A stretch of 64,000 nucleotides of DNA from Streptomyces guryensis. GTDB taxonomy: Bacteria > Actinomycetota > Actinomycetes > Streptomycetales > Streptomycetaceae. Made by a program: the position numbers and the translations under genes. The notes beneath the pieces were generated by a model that did no database searches, was not told the origin of the DNA, and saw only the letters and a program-made list of their open reading frames with translations. Positions 8,926 through 16,633 of the stretch are shown piece after piece. Numbering within the stretch: position 1 is the first letter of the stretch; every line of letters starts with the position of its first letter. Location: positions 186,001-250,000 of the forward strand of contig NZ_JAJSBI010000006.1 of NCBI RefSeq assembly GCF_021261325.1, in the 5' to 3' direction.

Positions 8926-9615
8926 ATGGACTGGGCTCGGTTCGCACAGCAGATGGCGGCGATGGCCAGGGATCTCCTCGCCCAGCAGTCGGTCGATGCC
9001 ACGCTGGGACGGATCACCCACTCGGCCACCGAGCTGGTGGAGGGCTGCGCCGCGGCCGGCATTCTGATGCTGCACGGCACCGAGGTGGAGACGCTCGCCC
9101 CCACGGAGCAGCTGGTCGTCGACAGTGACAACCTGCAGGGGCGGCTGGGCGAGGGGCCGTGCTTCGATGCCGCCCGCAACACGGCCGGCGAGAGGGTGTT
9201 CCGCATCGCCGACTTCACCCGGGAGCAGCCGTGCTGGCCGGCCTACGCCCCGCAGGCCCACGCGCTCGGCGTGGGCAGCATGATGGGATTCCTGCTGTTC
9301 ACCGAGGACGAAGAGCTCGGTGCGCTGAACCTCTACTCCCGCAAGCCCGGTGCCTTCACCGAGGCCAGCGAGCTGGCCGGCTGGCTGCTGGCCTCCCATG
9401 CCGCCGTCGCCTTCTCCAGCGCCCGCGCGCAGGCACAGATGGAACGAGCCGTCGCCACCCGCCACCTCATCGGCGAAGCCATGGGCATCCTCATGGGCGC
9501 CCATGACCTCACCGAGGAGCAGGCTTTCGACACCCTTCGGCGCTTCTCACAGGAGAACAACATCAAACTCCGTGAGGTCGCCCGCCGGGTCTGCGAGCAG
9601 GGCAGCGTGTCCTGA
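8926..9615 (+). CDS. GAF-ANTAR domain protein
   Basis: A 229-residue cytoplasmic protein. The GAF sensory domain (about 15-150) contains GEGPCFDAARNTAGE and GSMMGFLLF. It is followed by a C-terminal ANTAR domain (about 165-225) with RHLIGEAMGILMG and EEQAFDTLRRFSQENN. ANTAR domains bind paired RNA hairpins and act as antiterminators, so this is probably a ligand-gated RNA-binding regulator; many paralogues occur in streptomycetes. An in-frame ATG exists at 8854, but ATG 8926 has a perfect GGAGG five bases upstream and is preferred. The neighbours give no clear target. Confidence 0.85.
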   Translation: MDWARFAQQMAAMARDLLAQQSVDATLGRITHSATELVEGCAAAGILMLHGTEVETLAPTEQLVVDSDNLQGRLGEGPCFDAARNTAGERVFRIADFTREQPCWPAYAPQAHALGVGSMMGFLLFTEDEELGALNLYSRKPGAFTEASELAGWLLASHAAVAFSSARAQAQMERAVATRHLIGEAMGILMGAHDLTEEQAFDTLRRFSQENNIKLREVARRVCEQGSVS

Positions 9616-9748
9616 CCACGGAAGCGGCCCCTCCGGCTCGTTGTCTGAACCAGAGGAGCCTGACCGGGCCGGCCCCCAGGGGAACGCCGCTCGACCCGAC
9701 CTGAATCCCAAGTCCCCAGCACCGCACCCCTCACGCATCCCAGCCATG

Positions 9749-10396
9749 TCAGACGTGCGCGAGGAGGCGCTCCAGGGGCCGGGGGACGCGCTCAAGTTCC
9801 AGTTGCTCGACCAGCGCCCGCGCGTAGAGCGCCTTGCGGCCGCTGCGTGTGCCCATGAAGCGGCGCAGCTGGTGCTCCACGGGGCGGCCCCGCTGTGCCG
9901 GCTGGCCCTGGAAGGTGTGGAAGGGGCGTGTCTCGCCCTGGGCGTCGATCACCTGCTGCACGTCCTCGGCCCCGAGCGCTCGGATCAGCTCGTCCTCCAG
10001 GTCGGCGACGCACAGATGGAATCCGAGCGCCTCCAGTCCGGCGCGGGTCAGAGCGGACCCGAGCCCGACGCGCTCCAGATGACGCCGGAAGTGCCGCTCC
10101 TCGCCGATGTCGCACAGACCGGCCAGCGGGAGGCCCAGCCCTGGAGGGCCGCACACGTCCAGGAAACGCCCGATGTTCGTCGCTCCTCCGAGCGGCACCA
10201 CCGCGACGCCCTGCGCACCGAGGTCGCGCCCGTGGCGCGCGGCCAGCGCTTCGAGCGCGACCTGGTCACTGCTCCCTTCGACGAGCACGATCATCCGCAC
10301 ACCGCCGTCGGCCGGCTGCCGCGCCGCCTCGGCGGCCGCACCGGCCCCCGCTCCCCCGGCAGCCCACGCCCCCAGCGCCCGGCAAAACCGCCTCAT
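9749..10396 (-). CDS. OLD-type TOPRIM domain protein
   Basis: A 215-residue protein with a stand-alone TOPRIM fold. The catalytic glutamate motif MIVLVEGSSDQVALEAL is near residues 35-50, and the acidic motif VADLEDELIRALG is near 130. Between them, GVAVVPLGGATNIGRF matches the OLD-like nucleotidyl-transferase/hydrolase TOPRIM class. Such domains cut or join nucleic acids or hydrolyse nucleotides; here there is no fused ATPase, so the substrate is unknown. The frame is open to 10600, but ATG 10396 fits the usual N-terminus of relatives. A GTG at 10300, right before the TOPRIM core, is another possible start. Confidence 0.7.
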   Translation of the reverse strand: MRRFCRALGAWAAGGAGAGAAAEAARQPADGGVRMIVLVEGSSDQVALEALAARHGRDLGAQGVAVVPLGGATNIGRFLDVCGPPGLGLPLAGLCDIGEERHFRRHLERVGLGSALTRAGLEALGFHLCVADLEDELIRALGAEDVQQVIDAQGETRPFHTFQGQPAQRGRPVEHQLRRFMGTRSGRKALYARALVEQLELERVPRPLERLLAHV

Positions 10397-10583
10397 CTCG
10401 TCCACGAGACCTCGCTGCCCCGCGCCATCGTGGCACGGCGGAGATCCCGTACGCACGCACGTTTTCTCGGGGCGATGCCTCGAGAAAACAGCGAATGCGG
10501 GGGCTCCCGGCATCGCCGCACACCAGGGGCTCGTGCACGGCGATCTCCTGCTCTCCGAGAGGCGCCCGTCTCCGCGTCCGCGG

Positions 10584-11420
10584 TCAGCTGCTGAGGCCAC
10601 CCGTGCTGAGCAGACCCAGCAGCAGCACGCCGACGACGATCCGGTAGACGACGAAGGCGTTGAAGGAGTGCTTGGCGACGAACTTCAGCAGCCAGGCGAT
10701 GGAGGCGTAGGCGACGACGAAGGAGACGATCGTGCCGACGGCCAGCGGGGCGGCGCCCACGCCCGTGCCCAGGGCGTCCTTGAGCTCGTAGAGACCGGCG
10801 CCGGTCAGGGCCGGGATGCCGAGGAAGAAGGAGAGACGGGTGGCGGCGACGCGGTCCAGGTCGAGGATCAGGGCCGTCGACATGGTGGCGCCGGAGCGGG
10901 AGAAGCCGGGGAAGAGCAGGGCGAGGATCTGCGAGCCGCCGACCAGCATCGCGTCCTTGAACGTGGTGTCGTCCTCACCGCGCTTGTGGCGGCCCATCTG
11001 GTCCGCCGCCCACATCACACCACTGCCGACGATCAGCGAGGCGGCGACCACCCACAGCGAGGCGAGCGGGCCCTCGATGAGCGGCTTGGCGGCCAGGCCC
11101 ACGACCACGATCGGGATGGTCGCGTAGATCACCCACCAGGCGAACTTGTAGTCGTGGTGGTACCGCTCCTCCTTGTTGCGCAGGCCGCGGCCCCAGGCGG
11201 AGACGATCCGCACGATGTCCTTGAAGAAGTAGAGGAGCACGGCGGCGATCGCGCCGACCTGGATCACGGCCGAGAAGCCGACGACGGCCTTGTCGTCGAC
11301 CGGAATGCTCATGAGCCCTTCGGTGATCTTCAGATGTCCGGTGGAGGAGACGGGAAGGAACTCGGTCAGCCCTTCCACTACTCCGAGGACGGCGGCCTGA
11401 CCGACGTTGATGACGCTCAT
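10584..11420 (-). CDS. uppP: undecaprenyl-diphosphatase UppP (BacA)
   Basis: A 278-residue integral membrane phosphatase that recycles undecaprenyl pyrophosphate to the monophosphate for peptidoglycan and other envelope polymers. High-level activity gives bacitracin tolerance. Both family motifs are present: the glutamate-rich motif VVEGLTEFLPVSSTGHL at residues 14-30 and the phosphate-binding PGFSRSGAT near 170. About eight hydrophobic helices are visible. The last 17 bases overlap the open upstream extension of the TOPRIM frame but not its preferred start. The gene appears to be monocistronic. Confidence 0.95.
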   Translation of the reverse strand: MSVINVGQAAVLGVVEGLTEFLPVSSTGHLKITEGLMSIPVDDKAVVGFSAVIQVGAIAAVLLYFFKDIVRIVSAWGRGLRNKEERYHHDYKFAWWVIYATIPIVVVGLAAKPLIEGPLASLWVVAASLIVGSGVMWAADQMGRHKRGEDDTTFKDAMLVGGSQILALLFPGFSRSGATMSTALILDLDRVAATRLSFFLGIPALTGAGLYELKDALGTGVGAAPLAVGTIVSFVVAYASIAWLLKFVAKHSFNAFVVYRIVVGVLLLGLLSTGGLSS

Positions 11421-11493
11421 GGGATCCAGTTCTGAGGAGTTGGTCGACAGTGCTGTAGACAGTCTTACTACGCCCGGGAGGGAGGCCGGTCAC

Positions 11494-11868
11494 CTACCCC
11501 CACAGGGCCTGGGCGATCGACACCCCGGCGAATGCCGCACCGAGGCCCGCCGTCACACTCCCGACGACGTTGGCGGCAGCGTAGAGCCCCGCCCCGGACC
11601 CGGTCAGCCGCAGGGTCTCGTAGGAGAAGGTCGAGTACGTCGTCAGGGCCCCGCACAGGCCGGTGCCGAGGAGCAGCTGCAGATGGGGGCCGGCGGCCCC
11701 CTCGGCCACCGCGCCGGTCAGCAGGCCGAGGACCAGACACCCGGTGACGTTCACCACGAAGGTGCCCCAGGGGAAGACCGAGTCGTGCCGCGACTGCACG
11801 GCGCGGTCGGTGAGGTAGCGCAGCGGGGCACCGGCCATGGCGCCCGCGACGACCAACAGCCAGTTCAC
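11494..11868 (-). CDS. crcB: fluoride channel CrcB/FluC, subunit 2
   Basis: A 124-residue four-helix membrane protein of the Fluc family that exports fluoride as a dual-topology or paired dimer. Family motifs are [11 protein letters not shown] (about 9-19), [13 protein letters not shown] (about 32-44) and the pore segment [15 protein letters not shown] (about 71-85), whose TFSTF-like phenylalanines line the ion path. GTG 11868 overlaps the stop of the DUF190 gene (GTGA). With the second CrcB two genes upstream it probably forms a heterodimer. Confidence 0.9.
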   Translation of the reverse strand: MNWLLVVAGAMAGAPLRYLTDRAVQSRHDSVFPWGTFVVNVTGCLVLGLLTGAVAEGAAGPHLQLLLGTGLCGALTTYSTFSYETLRLTGSGAGLYAAANVVGSVTAGLGAAFAGVSIAQALWG

Positions 11869-12245
11869 AACGACCTCTTACCCTTCGTGTCCGTTTCACC
11901 GGGGCTGTCCCCGCGGCCCACGTAACGGATGACCTCGCAGTCGTCGAGCATGACGAGGCCCTCGCCGACGAGTTCGTCGAGCTGCGGAAGGAAGGCGCGG
12001 ACGCGTTCCTCGGTGTCGACGACGACGATCGCGACGGGCAGGTCCTCGCTCAGGGACAGCAGCCGCGAGGTGTGGATCAGGGAGGAGGCGCCGAAGCCCT
12101 CGATACCGCGGAAGACGCTGGCACCGGCGAGGCCCGCGGCGTGGGCGCGGTGCACGATCTCCGAGTAGAGCGGCTTGTGGTGCCAGGTGTCGTTCTCGCC
12201 GATGAAGACGGTCACCCGCAGGGCGTTGCCGGTCAGCCTCGTCAT
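11865..12245 (-). CDS. DUF190 protein between two CrcB genes
   Basis: A 126-residue cytoplasmic protein of the DUF190 family (PF02641), a small ferredoxin-like/PII-like fold ([19 protein letters not shown], then [21 protein letters not shown]). The PII-like fold suggests a sensor or modulator of the flanking fluoride channels, although no biochemical role is established. It overlaps by four bases both with the upstream crcB (ATGA at 12242) and the downstream crcB (GTGA at 11865), so the three proteins are made in fixed proportion. ATG 12245 follows directly from the upstream overlap. Confidence 0.85.
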   Translation of the reverse strand: MTRLTGNALRVTVFIGENDTWHHKPLYSEIVHRAHAAGLAGASVFRGIEGFGASSLIHTSRLLSLSEDLPVAIVVVDTEERVRAFLPQLDELVGEGLVMLDDCEVIRYVGRGDSPGETDTKGKRSL

Positions 12246-12703
12246 GGCTGCCTCCACTTCAGGACGCGGCGGGCCGCGGTGACCGCGAGCCACACCGCCG
12301 TGAGCGCCGCGAGCAGGGTCGCGGCGAGGTAGGCCAGCCCGGTGCGGGGGTGACCCGCGTCGACCAGCTTCTGGATGTCGACGGCGTAGGTGGAGAAGGT
12401 GGTGAAGCCGCCGAGCACGCCGGTGCCGAAGAAGGGGCGCACGAGGCGGTGGGCGGCCCATACGTCGGTGATGACGACCATGAACACGCCGATCACGGCG
12501 CAGCCGACGACATTGGTCCAGAAGGTCGCCCAGGGGAATCCGCCGGGCTGGGTGGGCCACCACAGGGACAGGGCGTATCGGGCGGTGGCGCCGAGGGCTC
12601 CGCCGAGTGCGACCACCGCGACGACGGGGGCCTGGCTGCGCCAGGCGGGCCGTCGCGGGGCACGGGGGCGGGCGCGGACGCTCTCGGCTTGCGGGGCTGT
12701 CAT
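12242..12703 (-). CDS. crcB: fluoride channel CrcB/FluC, subunit 1
   Basis: A 153-residue Fluc-family membrane protein with a 25-residue basic cytoplasmic N-tail absent from its partner. Motifs are [27 protein letters not shown] and the pore segment [15 protein letters not shown]. It exports fluoride, probably as a pair with the second CrcB. ATG 12703 is supported by TAGGAGAC just upstream. It heads the three-gene operon. No fluoride-riboswitch-like leader was recognised in the preceding 170 bases. Confidence 0.9.
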   Translation of the reverse strand: MTAPQAESVRARPRAPRRPAWRSQAPVVAVVALGGALGATARYALSLWWPTQPGGFPWATFWTNVVGCAVIGVFMVVITDVWAAHRLVRPFFGTGVLGGFTTFSTYAVDIQKLVDAGHPRTGLAYLAATLLAALTAVWLAVTAARRVLKWRQP

Positions 12704-12873
12704 GGTCGTACGTCTCCTACTCGCCGGGGCCCGGGGCGTGCGGGCGCCGCTCCTTCGCAAGTAGGGACCGTTGGCGGCACCACTGCCGCGGTTCGGGTAC
12801 GGCGGGCCCCACCGCCGCGCCGCGAGGGGTGCTCACGGCCGGGCAACAGGGTAGCGCCCGGCCCGGACCCGGG

Positions 12874-13836
12874 TCACTTCGGGGCAGGTCGCTCACACAC
12901 GGCGATACCCCGCTCCCACAAACTGCCCAGGACCAGGTGGCCGGCGGCCTCGCAGACACTGGTCACCATGCGGTAGCCGGAGCGGCGGCGGGCGAGGCGG
13001 TGGACGATCGTCCCCTGGTCGTCGACCGCGAGGGCGCCGATGGTGCCGGTGGGGCGGAAGGGGGCGCGGACGGCGATGCGGGCTGCGGCGCCGCGGACGG
13101 CGGGGGCGGTGCGGTGCAGCAGGTCGAGCGGGGGAACGGGGGGCCCGGCCAGGGAGACCCAGACCGGGCCGTCCGGGGTGCCGCGCCAGAGGTTGTCGGG
13201 CATGCCCGGGAGGTTCTCGACGAAGGGGTCGCTCCGTCCGGCCCGGTCGCCGGTTAGCCAGTAGCGGGTCAGCCGGCGCGCCCCGGTCTCGGCGACGACC
13301 AGGAACGATTCATCAGCGCTCAACGCCAGCCCGTTGGCGAACTGGAGCCCTTCAAGCAGGACTTCGGGGCTCTCGCTGCCCGGGGCGAGGCGCAGCAGGC
13401 GGCCGGTTCCGGTGTGCTCGACGAGGTCGCCGATCCACTGGTCCAAGGGGTAGCGGCGACTGGAGACGGTGAAACAGACGCTGCCGTCGGACAGGGCGAC
13501 CGCATTGCTGCAGAACCGCAGCCTCTCCCCCGCCACCGAGTCGGCGAGGATCCGCACGATGCCCTCGCCGAGGTCGACGCGCAGCAGCCCGAGTTCGGCG
13601 TCGCACACCAACAGGGCGTCGTCCGGGAGTAGTTCGAGGCCGAGTGGCCGGCCGCCGGTTTCGGCGAGCACTTCGACGCGGGCGCCCGAGGGCTCCGTCA
13701 GTCCGTCGATGCGCAGGATGCGTCCGTCCTCCACTCCGGTCAGCACCCGGCCGCGGGCGTCGGAGACGACGTCCTCGGGGCCGCGGCCGCCGATGGCGAC
13801 GTACCGGAGCGGGACCAGTTCACTGGGACGGTCCAT
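12874..13836 (-). CDS. SMP-30/gluconolactonase/strictosidine-synthase-like protein
   Basis: A 320-residue six-bladed beta-propeller protein without a signal peptide. It has GPEDVVSDARGRVLTGVEDGRILRI-type first-blade sequence (about residues 16-45, quoted in part), a central LQFANGLALSADESFLVVAE motif, and LPGMPDNLWRG further on, all typical of the strictosidine-synthase-like branch of calcium-dependent lactonases. The likely reaction is lactone or ester hydrolysis; substrate unknown. ATG 13836 is selected because GAGGAGGT lies just upstream. Its promoter region is shared with the divergent YihY gene. Confidence 0.75.
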   Translation of the reverse strand: MDRPSELVPLRYVAIGGRGPEDVVSDARGRVLTGVEDGRILRIDGLTEPSGARVEVLAETGGRPLGLELLPDDALLVCDAELGLLRVDLGEGIVRILADSVAGERLRFCSNAVALSDGSVCFTVSSRRYPLDQWIGDLVEHTGTGRLLRLAPGSESPEVLLEGLQFANGLALSADESFLVVAETGARRLTRYWLTGDRAGRSDPFVENLPGMPDNLWRGTPDGPVWVSLAGPPVPPLDLLHRTAPAVRGAAARIAVRAPFRPTGTIGALAVDDQGTIVHRLARRRSGYRMVTSVCEAAGHLVLGSLWERGIAVCERPAPK

Positions 13837-13982
13837 GAAAACCTCCTCGTCGAGGTCGGGACAGTTCATGCTGGCATGTGTAGGGATGCCCACCGGGTGC
13901 CGGGTCACCCGATCAGGTTTACCGGGACGCGTTCCCGGCCACTCAGGACACCACCACCGGTAGCTCCGGGCCGGAGGAAGGG

Positions 13983-14834
13983 GTGGTCCCCATGTCACGG
14001 CTGGCCGCCTGGCACCGGCTGGGGCTCGCCGAGCTGCACCGGCGCGGCGCGGAGCTGGAGTTGATGCACCGGGCCATGGGCTTCGCGACACTCGCCCTGG
14101 TCACGCTGGCGCCGCTGCTGATCGTGGTGGCCGCGGCGGATCCGTTCGGGCATGGCGGCTTCGCGCTGTGGCTGGTGGACGGCATGGCCCTGAACGGCCG
14201 GTCCGCCGCCGCGCTCGCGCATGTCTTCGGCCCGACCCGCAAGGTGATCAGCACCACCAGCGCGCTGAGCCTGGCACTGCTGGCGCTGTTCGGCATGTCC
14301 TTCGCGTCGAGCGTGCAGAACGGCTACGAACGGATCTGGAAGACGGCCGCCGCTCCGTGGCACCACCTGTGGCGGCACGCGGTCTGGCTGGTCATGCTGA
14401 TGGCGTACCTCTACGCGCAGGTGGAGACCCGGACCGTACTGGAGGGTCCGCCCCGCATCCTGCTCAGCATGGGGGTCGGCGTGCTGTTCTTCTGGTGGGG
14501 GCCGCACTTCCTGCTCAGCCGAAAGGTGCCCTGGCGGTATCTGCTGCCCGGTGCACTGGCCACCATGGCGGGCCTGGTCGGCCTGCGCGGCTTCTCGTAT
14601 CTGGTCTTCACCCCGCTCCTGGTCACCAACGCGATCAGCTACGGCCCGGTCGGCACGGTCCTGGTGGTGGAGTCCTGGCTGGTCGGCGTGGGGTTCGTCG
14701 TCTACGGCGGTGCGCTGCTGGGGCGGCTCATCTGTGAGTGGCTCGGGCACCTCGACGAGCCGCCGGACCCGCCCGGGCGGACGGCACGGGCGCCGACGGA
14801 CCGCGGGCAGGGGCCGTCGGCCCTGCGCTCCTAG
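13983..14834 (+). CDS. YihY/BrkB-type membrane protein
   Basis: A 283-residue membrane protein with six predicted helices, of the YihY (once called ribonuclease BN) family. The family pattern of a helix near the N-terminus (LVTLAPLLIVVAAADPFG) and a paired region around SFASSVQNGYERIWKT is clear. Relatives are proposed envelope or transport proteins without a firm function. GTG 13983 has GGAGG five bases upstream (13973-13977), a better fit than ATG 13992. It is convergent with the GH53 gene across a strong hairpin. The C-terminus is a Pro/Arg-rich cytoplasmic tail. Confidence 0.78.
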   Translation: MVPMSRLAAWHRLGLAELHRRGAELELMHRAMGFATLALVTLAPLLIVVAAADPFGHGGFALWLVDGMALNGRSAAALAHVFGPTRKVISTTSALSLALLALFGMSFASSVQNGYERIWKTAAAPWHHLWRHAVWLVMLMAYLYAQVETRTVLEGPPRILLSMGVGVLFFWWGPHFLLSRKVPWRYLLPGALATMAGLVGLRGFSYLVFTPLLVTNAISYGPVGTVLVVESWLVGVGFVVYGGALLGRLICEWLGHLDEPPDPPGRTARAPTDRGQGPSALRS

Positions 14835-14887
14835 CGGGGCGATACCGCAGCCCTGACGGCGCCTGCCTGGCCCTTTCGCACATGGGC

Positions 14888-14921
14888 GAGGGCCCGGCCG
14901 CTCCCCTGCGACCGGGCCCTC
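14888..14921. terminator. bidirectional hairpin between convergent genes
   Basis: GAGGGCCCGG (14888-14897) pairs with CCGGGCCCTC (14912-14921) over a 14-base loop. It lies between the YihY stop and the GH53 stop and can terminate both transcripts. Confidence 0.65.
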
Positions 14922-14932
14922 TCCACACAGGT

Positions 14933-16501
14933 TCAGCGGTGGCTGAACCAGCTCGTGGCCGAGGTGGCCTTGTTGTCGTAGTCGAAGAGGGCCTGGTTCT
15001 CCCAGCCGTTGCCGGAGGTGGAGTCGGTCGGGTCCCAGCCGTTGCCGGTGACCGCGGTCCAGGTCGCCTCCCAGTAGAAGACGCCGAGGCCCTTGTGGCC
15101 CGGGACGGCCTCCACGATGTTCGCGACGGCGTTCATCCAGGCCAGCTGGCCCGACTGGGTGGCCGGGTAGCCGCTGACCAGTTCGCCGGTGGTGTCGATC
15201 TGGTTGGTGAGCGAGTCCTTGCTGTCCAGCCGGAACGGGTAGGCCGTCTCGGCGATGAACACCGGCTTGCCGTAGCGGGAGACCACGTCGTCCAGGGTGG
15301 TCTGCGCTGCGGCCAGGGAACCGTGCCAGTAGCCGTAGTACGACAGGCCGATCACGTCGTAGTCGATCCCGTAGGTCCTGGCGTTGTCGAACCACCAGCG
15401 GACCGTGGCGTCGTCACCCGCGTTGGCGAGGTGCAGCGCCACCTGGGTGCCGGAGGAGACGGCCTTGACCGCACTGTAACCGGAGTTGATCAGGCCGGCG
15501 AGCTGCGACCAGTTGTCCGTGGAACCTTCGGACCAGAGCATGCCGCCGTTGATCTCGTTGCCGACCTGGACCATGTCGGCGGTGGTGCCCTGGCCCTTGA
15601 GCGCGTTGAGCACGTCGTACGTGTGGTTGTACACGTCCGTCTTCAGCTGGCTGTAGCTGTGCCCGGACCAGGCGGCGGGCTTGGTCTGCTTGCCCGGGTC
15701 GGCCCAGGTGTCCGAGTAGTGGAAGTCGACCAGCAGCTTCATGCCGGCCGCCTTGATGCGCTTGGCCATGGCGAGCACGTGCGTCTTGTTGTTGTAGCCG
15801 TCGGCGGGGTTGACCCACACCTTCAGACGCGCGTAGTTCATGCCGGCGTTCTTGAGGATGGTGACCGCGTCGCCGGCGGTGCCGGAGCCGGTCCTGTAGA
15901 CACCGCCGAGGGCCTCGCTCTTGGCGAGGGAGGAGATGTCGGCCCCCTTGACGGCCAGGCCGGTGGAGCCGGACGCGAAGGTCAGGTCGTCAACATTGAT
16001 CCAGTTGCCGGCGTTCGCGTCACTGTTGATGCTGATCGTGCACTGGCTGTTGGTCACATTGATCGACGTGACGATGCGGACCCAGCTGCTGGTGGACACC
16101 GGAAGGTCGGTGCGCTGGTCGGAGCTGCCGCAGTTCTTCAGGGATATGTAGGCGGAGTTCTGCCCGCCGCTGGAGCGGGTCCAGGCGGTGAGGGTGTAGG
16201 TGCCGTCGGTCAGCCCCGACAGGTACTGGTACGTCTCCACCTTGTAGGCGGAGGCCGAGTAGTGGGACAGGCGGTAACTGCCGCTGTGGCCACCGGACTC
16301 GGTGTACGAGGCGGCGTTCTGGCCCGCTGCCGAGTACGTCGACCAGCCGGTCGGCGTGGCGGTGCCGGTGCCGTCGGACTCGAAGCCGCCGTTGGTGAGC
16401 GTGCCGGCCGCCTGCGCGCTGGGTGCGGGCAGGGCGATCAGGGCGAGCCCGGCCACGAGCGGCAGCAGCAGGACCCTGAGGGTGCGTCTGGGATGGAACA
16501 T
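14933..16501 (-). CDS. ganB: secreted GH53 endo-beta-1,4-galactanase with N-terminal CBM
   Basis: A 522-residue exported arabinogalactan endo-1,4-beta-galactosidase. A Sec signal peptide ends near residue 32 (APSAQAA). A beta-sandwich carbohydrate-binding module, probably CBM61-like, spans about 33-178. The GH53 catalytic domain spans about 184-522. The acid/base glutamate is E316 in VQVGNEINGG and the nucleophile is E418 in PVFIAETAYPF, both in the expected clan GH-A spacing. The enzyme cuts pectic galactan outside the cell. ATG 16501 begins the signal peptide and follows GAAGGGACG. It is 132 bases after the GH42 stop, so it is co-transcribed or has a weak promoter of its own. Confidence 0.92.
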   Translation of the reverse strand: MFHPRRTLRVLLLPLVAGLALIALPAPSAQAAGTLTNGGFESDGTGTATPTGWSTYSAAGQNAASYTESGGHSGSYRLSHYSASAYKVETYQYLSGLTDGTYTLTAWTRSSGGQNSAYISLKNCGSSDQRTDLPVSTSSWVRIVTSINVTNSQCTISINSDANAGNWINVDDLTFASGSTGLAVKGADISSLAKSEALGGVYRTGSGTAGDAVTILKNAGMNYARLKVWVNPADGYNNKTHVLAMAKRIKAAGMKLLVDFHYSDTWADPGKQTKPAAWSGHSYSQLKTDVYNHTYDVLNALKGQGTTADMVQVGNEINGGMLWSEGSTDNWSQLAGLINSGYSAVKAVSSGTQVALHLANAGDDATVRWWFDNARTYGIDYDVIGLSYYGYWHGSLAAAQTTLDDVVSRYGKPVFIAETAYPFRLDSKDSLTNQIDTTGELVSGYPATQSGQLAWMNAVANIVEAVPGHKGLGVFYWEATWTAVTGNGWDPTDSTSGNGWENQALFDYDNKATSATSWFSHR

Positions 16502-16633
16502 CGTCGTCCGTCGTCCCTTCGACGAATGGGGATGGGGAGATCCCTGAGGATGGGGGTGTCCCTCCGGTGGGTGCGGAGGGAGGACCCCTCCGCCCGCGGC
16601 TCTCGTGGCACGCACGGGCGGAGGGGAGTCGGC

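Noticed and set aside
12704..12873. Possible fluoride riboswitch ahead of crcB
   Set aside because: The leader of the CrcB operon was read on the minus strand and shows none of the conserved riboswitch pairing segments I know.
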